In this document: one piece after another, positions 48,250-56,215 of the stretch
How the letters are laid out: every line of letters starts with the position of its first letter
Position numbering within the stretch: the first letter of the stretch is position 1
Assembly: GCF_018531495.1 (NCBI RefSeq)
Contig: NZ_JAHDTI010000027.1
Span: 17,597 to 81,596, forward strand
Direction: 5' to 3'
Source: Nonomuraea sediminis
GTDB lineage: Bacteria; Actinomycetota; Actinomycetes; Streptosporangiales; Streptosporangiaceae
DNA: 64,000 nucleotides
Notes under the pieces: model-generated
What the model was told of the DNA's origin: nothing
The model's database searches: none
What the model saw: only the letters and a program-made list of their open reading frames with translations
Made by a program: the position numbers and the translations under genes

Positions 48250-50103
48250 TCAGGTCGCGGTGGGGCGCAGGGCGTACAGGGCGATGGCGGCGAAGTCGTC
48301 GGCGGGCTCGGAGGCCTGCCACGACCGGACGTCGTCGACGAAGCGGCTGCCCCGCCCGGTGAAGGCCGCGTAGCGGTCCACGCCGTCCGCCGGGCAGGGC
48401 GTCATGCCGTCGAGGTGGTCGCCCAGCCCTTCGTCGAAGAGTGAGGCCTTGTTCGGGCCGTTGACCACCGCGCCCGTCGCGGGCCGGCCGGTCAGGTTCG
48501 AGATCTGGTAGTGCGGGCACCGGATCGAGTCACGGCCCACGCCCGCCACGAACGACACACCCCACGCGTTCGCGCCGAACACCCAGCCGCGCTGGCGCGT
48601 CGCGAACGCGTCGTAGGTCCTGTCGCCGCTCACCTCGCGATAGAGGCAGGCCGTCGCCACCAGGCCGAAGGCGTGGGGCACCGCGTCGAACTCGTCGTAG
48701 GCCGCCCCGGCCATGAACGGGTCCTTGCCCGCCCGCGCCGCCCCGATCTCCAGCTGCGCCCGCAGGTCGGCGATGAGCTGCTCCTCGGAGACGGCGACCC
48801 GCAGGCCCGGGATCCGCGCCTCGGACGACCCGTTTTCCTGGGCCGTGCCAGGGAGAGGGGCGACGGCGGCCGGCCGGGTGCCGGAGGCCGCGACGCGGAT
48901 GGCCTTGACGAGGTCCGCGTGTGCCAGGGCGCTGACGTCATAGAGGTTGAGCGTGTCGCCGCCCGCCTCGTGCCGCAGGTACTCCCCGGCCCAGTGCGCC
49001 GCCTGCTCCAGCCAGTCGCCCGCGCGCGGGTCGCCCAGGCGCTGCGCCGCCAGCGCCAGCTCCGCGCCGCCCAGCTCCATGTCGTCCCGCCAGGCCTTCT
49101 CCGGGTAGAAGGAGTACGGCAGGCTCGTCACCAGCTGCCCCACCTGGGAGGTCTTGGCCAGGGCGTAGACCGCCGCCGCCTTGTCCAGCAGCTGCGCGGC
49201 TCGGTCGGGGGAGGGCTCCATCTGGGCGGCCACCGCGAACGCGGCAGCCGTACGGCCCGCCAGGTTGGGGCTGATCGGGTGGCCGGGCGGCGCGGCGCGG
49301 AAGACGGGGCGGTGGCGCAGGTACCGGTGGGAGGAGCCGTCGTCGGCCTCGGGCAGGCGCCAGACGTCGTGGTCGCCGGCGAACGTGCCCGCCTTGTCGC
49401 CCGCGCCGATGCCCACCTGGATGTAGAGGGTCTTCCCGTCCCACATCTTGTCCAGATATTTCAGGCCATGGGAGGCCTCGCGGGCCAGCGCGGCGGAGTG
49501 ACCCGCGTCCCGCAGCGAGGCCCACAGCAGCGTGTCCACGTAGGCCAGGATGTGGGTGAACTTGAGGTAGTCGCCCGCGTCGAACCAGCCGCCCTCGACG
49601 TCCACCGGGCCGCCGATCCGCCGCAGCCCGCCCTTGATCTCGTCCGTGTCGGGCCCGGTGAACTCCGGCCAGTCGTAGACCATGGCGGCCTTGTCGTTGC
49701 CGTGCCGCCGCCCGCCGTCGCGCTGGCCCTGGAAGAACCGCACGATCTTGGGGGCGGGGGAGGCGGGATCCACCTGGAAGGGCGGTGAGAGCAGGGATCC
49801 GGACTTGACCCGGTACGTGCCCGGTTGCCGCAGGTCCGTCAGGTCGAGCGCGTACACGTGCGGGAAGGTCCCGTTCCAGCGGCCCAGGTCGCGGCCCGCC
49901 GTACCGTGCAGCACCTCGCGGCCGTCGCGGGCGACGATGCTGAAACGCGCGCCCGCCGAGCCGCCGCGCGACATGAGGAAGGCCTGCTTGGACTCGCCGG
50001 GCGCGAAGCCGACCTGGTCGACGCGGATGTATCCGGACGGCTCTGCCACGGCGGGGCTCCCCATCGTCAGGACGGCCAGCGCGACCGCGAGGACTGCTCT
50101 CAT
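48250..50103 (-). CDS. secreted glycoside hydrolase family 9 protein with N-terminal Ig-like domain
   Basis: 617 residues with a signal peptide (LAVALAVLTMGSPAVAEP, cleavage after AVA). A cellulase N-terminal Ig-like domain follows (about 25-110: YIRVDQVGFAPGESKQAFL). The (alpha/alpha)6 GH9 catalytic domain has GGWFDAGDYLKF near residue 172, containing the catalytic Asp pair, and SEPADDFAAIAL near the C terminus with the catalytic acid Glu. GH9 enzymes are mainly endoglucanases, but some act on other beta-glucans or glucosamine-containing glycans. No carbohydrate-binding module is attached. ATG at 50103 with GGAG-like bases upstream. Confidence 0.9.
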   Translation of the reverse strand: MRAVLAVALAVLTMGSPAVAEPSGYIRVDQVGFAPGESKQAFLMSRGGSAGARFSIVARDGREVLHGTAGRDLGRWNGTFPHVYALDLTDLRQPGTYRVKSGSLLSPPFQVDPASPAPKIVRFFQGQRDGGRRHGNDKAAMVYDWPEFTGPDTDEIKGGLRRIGGPVDVEGGWFDAGDYLKFTHILAYVDTLLWASLRDAGHSAALAREASHGLKYLDKMWDGKTLYIQVGIGAGDKAGTFAGDHDVWRLPEADDGSSHRYLRHRPVFRAAPPGHPISPNLAGRTAAAFAVAAQMEPSPDRAAQLLDKAAAVYALAKTSQVGQLVTSLPYSFYPEKAWRDDMELGGAELALAAQRLGDPRAGDWLEQAAHWAGEYLRHEAGGDTLNLYDVSALAHADLVKAIRVAASGTRPAAVAPLPGTAQENGSSEARIPGLRVAVSEEQLIADLRAQLEIGAARAGKDPFMAGAAYDEFDAVPHAFGLVATACLYREVSGDRTYDAFATRQRGWVFGANAWGVSFVAGVGRDSIRCPHYQISNLTGRPATGAVVNGPNKASLFDEGLGDHLDGMTPCPADGVDRYAAFTGRGSRFVDDVRSWQASEPADDFAAIALYALRPTAT

Positions 50104-50171
50104 CTAACGCTCTCCGGAGTTAGGAAGGATTCCTTACCATCCTGGATGCGGGGCACGAAGGTCAAGACGCG

Positions 50172-50177
50172 TACATT
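50172..50177 (+). promoter_or_regulatory. probable -10 element of pepQ
   Basis: TACATT ends 6 nt before the ATG at 50184. The start has no Shine-Dalgarno, which fits a leaderless transcript. Confidence 0.45.
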
Positions 50178-50183
50178 GACGAA

Positions 50184-51212
50184 ATGACCGTCGAACACCA
50201 GCAGCGCCGGGCACGGCTCGCCGAACTCCTCCAAGTCCCCGCGATCCTGGTCACCTCCCCCGTGAACGTCCGCTACCTGACCGGTCTCGACAGCTCCAAC
50301 GCCGCCGTCCTGGTCCGCGCCGACGGGACTGCGAAGCTGGCGACCGACTCCCGCTACATCGAGATGACCCGCGAGCTGGACATCGAGACGGTCGAGGCGG
50401 GCGACGTGGCCGCCGAGCTCGCCGAGCCCGGCGTCGGCATCGAGGCGGCGCACATGACGGTCGCCGTGTACAACGGCCTGGGCGGGGAACTGGTGCCGCT
50501 CGAGCCGCTGGTCGAGCGACTCAGGGCGGTCAAGGACGAGGGCGAACTCGACCTGCTCCGCACCGCCTGCGCCATCACCGACGCCGCCTTCGCCGACGTC
50601 ACCGGCAAGATCACGGCGGGGATGACGGAACGGACCGTCGCCCACCTGCTCGAGGCCCGCATGGTCGAGCTCGGCGCCGACAAGCCCGCCTTCGACAGCA
50701 TCGTCGCCGCCGGCGAGAACGGCTCCGTCCCGCACCACTCGCCCACGGACCGCGAGCTGCGCGCCGGCGACCTGGTCACGATGGACTTCGGCGCGCTCTA
50801 CCGCGGCTACCACGCCGACATGACGCGCACGGTGTGCCTGGGCGAGCCCGCCGCCTGGCAGCGCGACCTGTACGACCTGGTGGCCACGGCGCAGGCGGCC
50901 GGCCGTACGGCACTGCGGCCAGGAGCACTGGCCAGCGAGGTCGACGCGGCGGCGCGCACGGTCATCGCCGAGGCGGGGCAGGGCGAGAACTTCAGGCACG
51001 GCCTCGGACACGGCGTCGGCCTCGAGATCCACGAGGAGCCGTTCCTGGGTCCCTCCAGGACCGGTAGACTAGAGGATCGAGTTCCGATCACCGTCGAGCC
51101 CGGGGTCTACCTCCCCGGCCGGGGCGGGGTCCGCATCGAGGACACCCTCGTGACACGTAAGGGCGGGCCGGAACTCCTCACGAAGACGACCAAGGAGCTG
51201 CTCGTCCTGTAG
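50184..51212 (+). CDS. pepQ: M24-family aminopeptidase P/Xaa-Pro dipeptidase
   Basis: Metallopeptidase of 342 residues that probably cleaves X-Pro bonds. The N-terminal creatinase-like domain (NVRYLTGLDSSNAAVLV) is followed by the pita-bread fold. All five metal ligands can be seen, in MDFGALYRGYHADMTRT (two Asp), HGLGHGVGLEIHEEP (His), TVEPGVYL (Glu) and VRIEDTLV (Glu). Start ATG at 50184. The gene lies 26 nt before efp, the common actinobacterial order. Confidence 0.93.
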   Translation: MTVEHQQRRARLAELLQVPAILVTSPVNVRYLTGLDSSNAAVLVRADGTAKLATDSRYIEMTRELDIETVEAGDVAAELAEPGVGIEAAHMTVAVYNGLGGELVPLEPLVERLRAVKDEGELDLLRTACAITDAAFADVTGKITAGMTERTVAHLLEARMVELGADKPAFDSIVAAGENGSVPHHSPTDRELRAGDLVTMDFGALYRGYHADMTRTVCLGEPAAWQRDLYDLVATAQAAGRTALRPGALASEVDAAARTVIAEAGQGENFRHGLGHGVGLEIHEEPFLGPSRTGRLEDRVPITVEPGVYLPGRGGVRIEDTLVTRKGGPELLTKTTKELLVL

Positions 51213-51238
51213 AGCGGCCGCATCCGGGAGAAGAACGC

Positions 51239-51799
51239 GTGGCGACGACCAACGACCTCAAGAACGGCATGGTGTTGAAGCTCGACGGCGGTGAGCTCTG
51301 GGCCGTTGTGGAGTTCCAGCACGTCAAGCCGGGCAAGGGCGGCGCGTTCGTGCGCACCAAGCTCAAGAACGTCCTGTCCGGCAAGGTCGTCGACAAGACC
51401 TTCAACGCCGGCGTGAAGGTGGACGTCGCCAACGTCGACAAGCGCGAGATGCAGTTCTCCTACAAGGACGGCGACGACTTCGTCTTCATGGACACCGAGA
51501 CCTACGACATGGTCACCGTGCCCAGCAACACGGTCGGCGACGCCGCCAACTACATGCTGGAGAACACGCTGGCGACCGTGGCCTTCAACGAGGGCTCCGC
51601 GCTCTACGTCGACCTGCCCGCGGCAGTCGAGCTGCTCATCTCCGAGACCGAGCCCGGCCTGCAGGGCGACCGCTCCACCGGCGGCACCAAGCCCGCCACG
51701 CTGGAGACCGGGGCCGAGATCAAGGTCCCGCTGTTCATCACCACCGGTGAGAAGGTCAAGGTCGACACCCGCAGCGGCGAATACCTCGGCCGGGCCTGA
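51239..51799 (+). CDS. efp: translation elongation factor P
   Basis: Relieves ribosomes stalled on polyproline. The 186-residue protein has the three beta-barrel domains; the loop VKPGKGGAFVRTKLKN places a lysine at the tip that contacts the peptidyl transferase centre. ETYDMVTVP is the domain II/III region and TGEKVKVDTRSGEYLGR the C-terminal signature. No modification genes (epmA, epmB or earP) are nearby. GTG at 51239 with GGAGAAG upstream. nusB follows 1 nt after the stop. Confidence 0.97.
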   Translation: MATTNDLKNGMVLKLDGGELWAVVEFQHVKPGKGGAFVRTKLKNVLSGKVVDKTFNAGVKVDVANVDKREMQFSYKDGDDFVFMDTETYDMVTVPSNTVGDAANYMLENTLATVAFNEGSALYVDLPAAVELLISETEPGLQGDRSTGGTKPATLETGAEIKVPLFITTGEKVKVDTRSGEYLGRA

Positions 51800-51800
51800 G

Positions 51801-52211
51801 GTGTCCGCACGCGGCAAAGCACGCAGGCGCGCCCTCGACATCCTCTTCGAGGCCGAACTCCGCGACGAGGACCCGCTGAGGATCCTCGCCGAGCGCCAGG
51901 AGCGCCAGGAGCCCCCGGTCAACGAGTACACCGCGGCCATCGTCGAGGGCGTGGCTCGCCACCACACCCGCATCGACGAGTTGATCACCACCTACGCCGA
52001 GGGCTGGACGCTCGACCGCATGCCCGCGGTCGACCGCAACCTGCTGCGCGGCGGCACCTACGAGCTGCTCTGGATGCCGGACGTCCCCGAGGGCGTGGTC
52101 ATCAGCGAGTGGGTCCACCTGGCAGGGGAGCTGTCCACGGACGAGTCGCCCCAGTTCATCAACGGCCTCCTGGCCCGCTTCAAACAACTCAAGCCCAGCC
52201 TGTCCCTGTGA
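51801..52211 (+). CDS. nusB: transcription antitermination factor NusB
   Basis: Helical RNA-binding protein of rRNA antitermination, 136 residues. ARGKARRRALDILFEAELR is the N-terminal RNA-binding helix. WTLDRMPAVDRNLLRGGTYEL and VVISEWVHLAGELSTDESPQFINGLL are the core family segments. The GTG at 51801 starts directly after the efp stop. In Streptomyces, bldD and pyrR usually follow; here a dispersed repeat and a TnpB relic do, so this is a likely rearrangement point. Confidence 0.95.
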   Translation: MSARGKARRRALDILFEAELRDEDPLRILAERQERQEPPVNEYTAAIVEGVARHHTRIDELITTYAEGWTLDRMPAVDRNLLRGGTYELLWMPDVPEGVVISEWVHLAGELSTDESPQFINGLLARFKQLKPSLSL

Positions 52212-52243
52212 CATCTCCGGGCTTTCCGCTCGGGTTCGCATGA

Positions 52244-52429
52244 TCTTGTACGGCGAGCCGCCGCCACCGGCCGCCCGCCCTACTCCGGTCGCGGGCCCGT
52301 CGGCGGCGCTTCTGGCGAGTCGATGACAGTTGCCCGCCGTCACTGCGCTTCGTATTCCTGGCGCCACGGTCTCCCCGGCCCGCCGTACAAGGGGCGGCCG
52401 CCGCACGCCCTCGCCGACCCCGGCGCGGG
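52244..52429. repeat. dispersed ~190-bp repeat, copy 3
   Basis: Starts 33 nt after nusB with CTTGTACGGCGAGCCGCCGC, and continues with GGCGCTTCTGGCGAGTCGAT and CCGCCGTACA. It ends with CTCGCCGACCCCGGCGCGG, directly against the TnpB relic. Same motif order as copies at 33151 and 34293. Confidence 0.78.
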
Positions 52430-52445
52430 AAGGCGTGGCCGTCGG

Positions 52446-52598
52446 CATGACCGGGACGTCAACGCCGCCAAGAACATCCTGGCCGCTGGTCGAGCGGTGA
52501 CGGCCTGTGGAGGTGAGGTCAGACACCCGGGCAACCGGATGCACTCGCCAGTGAAGCAGGAATCCCAGCCTGCGAAGGTTGGAATCCCCCTGCTGTAG
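52446..52598 (+). pseudogene. 3' relic of an IS200/IS605-type tnpB
   Basis: About 50 codons ending at TAG 52598 read HDRDVNAAKNILAAGRAV, then TACGGEVRHPGN, and close with VKQESQPAKVGIPLL. The DxNAA(K/R)NI segment is the third RuvC motif of TnpB nucleases, and the KQE...GIP-type tail is typical of the C terminus of actinobacterial TnpB proteins. Everything upstream, including the other catalytic residues and zinc finger, is missing; the dispersed repeat abuts instead. The 3' end of tnpB normally also encodes the scaffold of the guide (omega/reRNA), so part of that RNA gene may survive here. No tnpA is present. Confidence 0.8.
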
Positions 52599-52621
52599 CT
52601 GTGGGAAGGAAGCCAAGGAGC

Positions 52622-52960
52622 ATGGTCACTGAGGACGACGTCCGCAGGGTCGCCCTGTCCCTGCCGGAGACGGGCGAGAAGCCCATGTACGGCACGCCGG
52701 GCTTCTACGTAAAAACCCGCTGGTTCGCCAGGATCAGGGAGGCGGGCGACGTGCTCGTCGTCTTCTGCCCCACCGAGGAGGACAAACTCGCCCTCATCGC
52801 CGCCGAGCCCGCCAAGTTCTTCACCACCCCCCACTACGACGGCTACCCGACCGTCCTGGTGCGCTTCCATGCGATCGACGCCGGCGAGCTGAGAGAGCTG
52901 CTGACGGACTCGTGGCGGCTGCGCGCCCCCAAGCGCGTCCTGGCGGCCTTCGACGGCTAG
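52622..52960 (+). CDS. MmcQ/YjbR-family DNA-binding-like protein
   Basis: A 112-residue protein of the MmcQ/YjbR family (CyaY-like fold), function unknown. Family features are the N-terminal VRRVALSLPET helix, YGTPGFYVKTRWFARI, a middle strand pair, and LLTDSWRLRAPKRVLAAF at the end. ATG at 52622 is the expected family start; GAAGGAAG lies about 10 nt upstream, inside the tail of the TnpB relic. Expression may therefore depend on sequence left by the insertion element. Confidence 0.88.
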   Translation: MVTEDDVRRVALSLPETGEKPMYGTPGFYVKTRWFARIREAGDVLVVFCPTEEDKLALIAAEPAKFFTTPHYDGYPTVLVRFHAIDAGELRELLTDSWRLRAPKRVLAAFDG

Positions 52961-53091
52961 GCACGCCACGACAACTTCCGCGGTACGGCACGCCCGATCC
53001 CGGACGAGCACGGCGCGCTCGACCGGGAGAGCGGGTTGTCGGGGGTTCGGCGTAGGCTGGGCCGCATTCGCGGAGGGGGACTTCGTGAAGG

Positions 53092-53871
53092 GTGAACTAC
53101 AGGGGAGGCGAGCCGACGTTGCGTGCTGAAGGCGCCACGAGGACCACGACGGCCAGGACGGCCGTCGTCTGGGGCGCGCTGCGCGAGGTCCTGGCCGAGC
53201 GGGCGGCGTCCACAGGGCGGGAGACGCTCGACATCGTCGACGCCGGCGGCGGTACGGGCGGCTTCGCCGTACCCCTGGCAGTGCTCGGACACACGGTCAC
53301 CGTCGTCGACCCGAGCCCCGACTCGCTGGCCGCGCTGGAGCGGCGGGCCAAGGAGAAGGGCGTGGGCGTGCGCGCCTTGCAGGGCGACGCCGCCGACCTG
53401 GGCGAGCTGCTCGACCGTGACAGCGCCGACCTGGTGCTTTGCCACAGCGTCCTGGAGTACGTCGACGACCCGATCAGCGCGCTGACCGCCGTGTCCGGGC
53501 TGCTGCGCAGGGGCGGCGCGGTGAGCGTGCTGGCGGCCAACCCCGTGGCCAGCGCCATCCACCGGGCGCTCGCGGGTCACTTCGACGAGGCCAGGGCGGT
53601 CCTCGACGACCCGGAGGGCCGCTGGGGCGACCGCGACCCCACGCCGCGCCGCTACACCGCCGAGGCGCTGTCGGAGCTGCTCGCCGCGACGGGCTTCACG
53701 GTGGGCGCCGTGCACGGGGTGCGGGTCTTCGCCGACCTGGTGCCCAACCGCCTGGTCGACGGCGAGCCCGGCGCCGCCGAGGCCCTGGTCGCCCTCGAGC
53801 AGGCCGCCGCCACCCACCCCGCGCTGCGCGCCGTCGCCACCCAGCTCCACCTCATCGGCCACAAGGGGTAA
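53092..53871 (+). CDS. SAM-dependent class I methyltransferase
   Basis: 259 residues at most. Motif I is VDAGGGTGGFAVPLAVLG, with VTVVDPSPDSL as motif Post-I, DLVLCHSVLEYVDDP as the acidic motif and LLRRGGAVSVLAANP as motif III, as in SmtA/UbiE-like enzymes. The substrate cannot be predicted. Start GTG 53092 follows GGAGGGGGA by about 11 nt; TTG 53119, preceded by GGGGAGG, is an equally reasonable start. An imperfect terminator-like hairpin separates it from dinB. Confidence 0.88.
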   Translation: MNYRGGEPTLRAEGATRTTTARTAVVWGALREVLAERAASTGRETLDIVDAGGGTGGFAVPLAVLGHTVTVVDPSPDSLAALERRAKEKGVGVRALQGDAADLGELLDRDSADLVLCHSVLEYVDDPISALTAVSGLLRRGGAVSVLAANPVASAIHRALAGHFDEARAVLDDPEGRWGDRDPTPRRYTAEALSELLAATGFTVGAVHGVRVFADLVPNRLVDGEPGAAEALVALEQAAATHPALRAVATQLHLIGHKG

Positions 53872-53878
53872 CCCGTGT

Positions 53879-53909
53879 CCCCGCCCGGAGGAAACGCCTC
53901 GGGGTGGGG
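53879..53909 (+). terminator. imperfect hairpin after the methyltransferase gene
   Basis: CCCCGCCCGGAGG (53879-53891) and CCTCGGGGTGGGG (53897-53909) pair with one G-U pair and one mismatch around AAACG. No T-run follows. Confidence 0.5.
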
Positions 53910-53925
53910 CGTTCCAGCCAAGCAA

Positions 53926-53941
53926 TAGAACGCGTGTTCGG
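53926..53941 (+). promoter_or_regulatory. LexA (SOS) box of dinB
   Basis: TAGAACGCGTGTTCGG contains the exact GAAC-N4-GTTC core of the actinobacterial LexA site. It lies immediately before the TAGAAT -10 element, so bound LexA would block the promoter. Confidence 0.82.
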
Positions 53942-53942
53942 A

Positions 53943-53948
53943 TAGAAT
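53943..53948 (+). promoter_or_regulatory. -10 element of dinB
   Basis: TAGAAT ends 7 nt before the GTG at 53956; together with the absence of a Shine-Dalgarno this points to a leaderless mRNA. Confidence 0.6.
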
Positions 53949-53955
53949 CGACGTC

Positions 53956-55200
53956 GTGGCCCGTAAGCAGATCACCGGCATCGGCCCCGCACCGCGGACG
54001 GGCGCCGACGACAGCGCCTGCCCGATCCTGCACGTCGACATGGACGCCTTCTTCGCCAGCGTGGAACTGATCGAGCACCCCGAGTTGCGGGGCAAGCCGA
54101 TGATCGTGGGCTCGCCTGCGGGCCGCGGGGTCGTGCTGAGCGCGACGTACGAGGCCCGCGCCTTCGGGGTGCACTCGGCGATGCCGATGAGCCGGGCGCG
54201 CAGGCTGTGCCCGCAGGCGGCGATCATCCCGCCGAGCCACGGGAAGTACTCCGAGGTCTCCAAGGGTGTCATGGAGATCTTCCACGCGGTCACCCCGCTG
54301 GTCGAGCCGATCGCCTCCGACGAGGCGTTCCTCGACGTGGGCGGGGCGCGGCGCAGGCTCGGGTCGCCGGCGGAGATCGCCGCCATGATCAGGTCCCAGG
54401 TTCTTGAGAGGTACGGCATCACCTGCTCGGTCGGCGTGGCCGGCAGCAAGTTCGTGGCAAAGCTGGCGTCAAAGCAATGCAAACCCAACGGCATGCTGGT
54501 GGTGCCTGCCGATGAGGTGGTGGCGTTCCTGCACCCGCTGCCCGTGTCGGCGCTGTGGGGGGTCGGGGAGCGCACCGAGCAGTCCCTGGTACGGCTGGGC
54601 ATCAGAACGGTAGGCGATCTGGCCAGGGTGCCCGTCAACACCCTCCAGCGCGAGCTGGGGGCCGCCGCGGGCGGCCACCTGGCTGCCCTGGCCTGGGGGC
54701 GCGACGAGCGGCCCGTGAGCGCCCACGTGCCCGACAAGAGCATCGGGAACGAGGAGACGTTCGCCACGGACGTCGACGACCCGGAGACGATCAGGCGTGA
54801 GCTGCTGCGGCTGTCGGAGAAGGTGGCCGCGCGGATGCGTAAGGCCGGATACGTGGGCAGGACCGTGAGCGTGAAGCTGCGCCGGGCGGACTTCACCACG
54901 ATCACCAGATCGCGGACGCTGAGGGAGGCCACCGACATCGCCCAGGAGATCTACGCCACAGCCTGCGAGCTGTTCGCCGCCGCCGGTCTCGAACGGGTGC
55001 GCCTGCGCCTGGTCGGCGTCCGGATGGAGAACCTGCGCCCGGCCGAGGAGGCGTCCAGGCAGCTCAGCCTGGGTCAGCGGGAGACCGGCTGGCGCGAGGC
55101 CGAGCAGGCGATGGACCGGGCGATCCGCCGCTTCGGCCCCGATGCGGTGGTCCCGGCGTCGCTGGTGCGCGGACGACTTGATGAAATGGACGAGAAGTAG
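53956..55200 (+). CDS. dinB: DNA polymerase IV
   Basis: Y-family translesion polymerase, 414 residues. Catalytic acidic residues are visible in HVDMDAFFASVE and ASDEAFLDVGGA; the fingers show SATYEARAFGVHSAMP, the thumb CSVGVAGSKFVAKLASK, and the little-finger domain occupies the last ~120 residues. Near the C terminus QLSLG is a probable beta-clamp-binding motif. GTG at 53956 lies 7 nt after a -10 element overlapped by a LexA box, so the gene should belong to the SOS response. Its last bases are part of a direct repeat found again 79 bp downstream. Confidence 0.96.
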   Translation: MARKQITGIGPAPRTGADDSACPILHVDMDAFFASVELIEHPELRGKPMIVGSPAGRGVVLSATYEARAFGVHSAMPMSRARRLCPQAAIIPPSHGKYSEVSKGVMEIFHAVTPLVEPIASDEAFLDVGGARRRLGSPAEIAAMIRSQVLERYGITCSVGVAGSKFVAKLASKQCKPNGMLVVPADEVVAFLHPLPVSALWGVGERTEQSLVRLGIRTVGDLARVPVNTLQRELGAAAGGHLAALAWGRDERPVSAHVPDKSIGNEETFATDVDDPETIRRELLRLSEKVAARMRKAGYVGRTVSVKLRRADFTTITRSRTLREATDIAQEIYATACELFAAAGLERVRLRLVGVRMENLRPAEEASRQLSLGQRETGWREAEQAMDRAIRRFGPDAVVPASLVRGRLDEMDEK

Positions 55201-55350
55201 CCGAACCGGACATCTGGGGGCCGATTGCGAAGATCCAGCGCCAGGTGTGGCGGGCTCGACCAAGACATGCGAGAAGCAGCCGAACCGGACTCCAGGAGGT
55301 CCCAGTGCGAAGATCGAGGCGGACGGTGGGGCGGGCCCGGTCGGAAGAGG
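55191..55350. repeat. diverged 79-bp direct repeat that includes the dinB stop
   Basis: CGAGAAGTAGCCGAACCGGA (from 55191) recurs as CGAGAAGCAGCCGAACCGGA (from 55270), 79 bp apart, followed in both by GCGAAGATC-like bases and GGCGGGC. The intergenic stretch from 55201 to 55604 otherwise holds no gene that I can support; the DUF3040 promoter must lie in its last 200 bp, but no clear hexamer pair was found. Confidence 0.6.
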
Positions 55351-55604
55351 CGAATCGCATGCTATGGATGGGGCGTAATCGGGCAGGAAAGCCATCATGA
55401 CGTCTATGTCGCGACTAGGACCAAGGACGGGGAGAATGCCCCATTATGGAGCTATGACGTCACCTCCGGTTTGGTCTGCGTTGGACGTTTGCTTTCGCCT
55501 ACGTCTACAGCCTCGTATTCTGGGGATAACCGACCGCGAGGTTCGGACACCCCGTGTCGTCCGTTGCCGTCTTCCCCGTCCTGGGGCCGTCCTTGGGAGG
55601 CGCC

Positions 55605-56009
55605 GTGCCGCTCTCTGAGCACGAGCAGCGCTTGCTCGACCAGATCGAGCAGGCCCTCTACGCCGAGGACCCGAAGTGGGCCAACACCGTAAGGATCAGT
55701 GACCCGCGCAGCCATTACAAGCGCCGCCTGATCAAAGCCTCCATCGGCTTTGCCCTCGGCGTCGTCATCATGATGGTCGGCGTGGTGATGAGTGGCACCG
55801 CCCTGATCCCGCTCGGCGTCGGCGGTTTCGTGGTCATGCTCGCCGCGTGTCTGTGGGGCTTGTCCAGCTGGAAACGCATGAACGGGTTCGGTGACTCCGC
55901 ACCCTCCTCCGGCTCATCGGTGAGCGGCAAGCAGGGCCGCAAGGCCAACCGCGGCAGCTTCATGGAGCGCATGGAAGAGCGCTGGCGCCGTCGCCACGAC
56001 GACCGCTAG
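55605..56009 (+). CDS. DUF3040 membrane protein
   Basis: A 134-residue actinobacterial protein with the DUF3040 signature MPLSEHEQRLLDQIEQALYAEDPKWA at its start (shown in parts: PLSEHEQRLLDQIEQAL). Two hydrophobic segments follow (ASIGFALGVVIMMVGVVM and LIPLGVGGFVVMLAACLWGL), and a basic, Ser/Arg-rich cytoplasmic tail ends the protein. GTG at 55605 is fixed by the family start and by GGGAGG upstream; a GTG at 55554 is not needed. Such genes often lie near dinB and the mraZ cluster. Molecular role unknown. Confidence 0.9.
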   Translation: MPLSEHEQRLLDQIEQALYAEDPKWANTVRISDPRSHYKRRLIKASIGFALGVVIMMVGVVMSGTALIPLGVGGFVVMLAACLWGLSSWKRMNGFGDSAPSSGSSVSGKQGRKANRGSFMERMEERWRRRHDDR

Positions 56010-56215
56010 CAGATCTGCTTTCTGCTGTACGGCAGGCCGGCAAGACGCGACCCGCCGACCGGGGTTGAGGGCCTCCAGGCAGACGCCCGCTGACCCGCAC
56101 ATGGCTGAGCGCCGTGACGACGTCCTCGTCGGCCGCCTGGGGTGCTGTTGGTGACCCGGCGGTCGACCAAGAGGCGGAGCTCGGGAAGAACGCGACAACG
56201 TGAGCACACGGCAGA
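56010..56215. other. intergenic region with a partial GTACGGC repeat
   Basis: Behind the DUF3040 gene, TGCTGTACGGCAGGCCGG near 56022-56040 is a short relative of the dispersed repeat. No gene, tRNA or other element was recognised up to the terminator. Confidence 0.4.
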
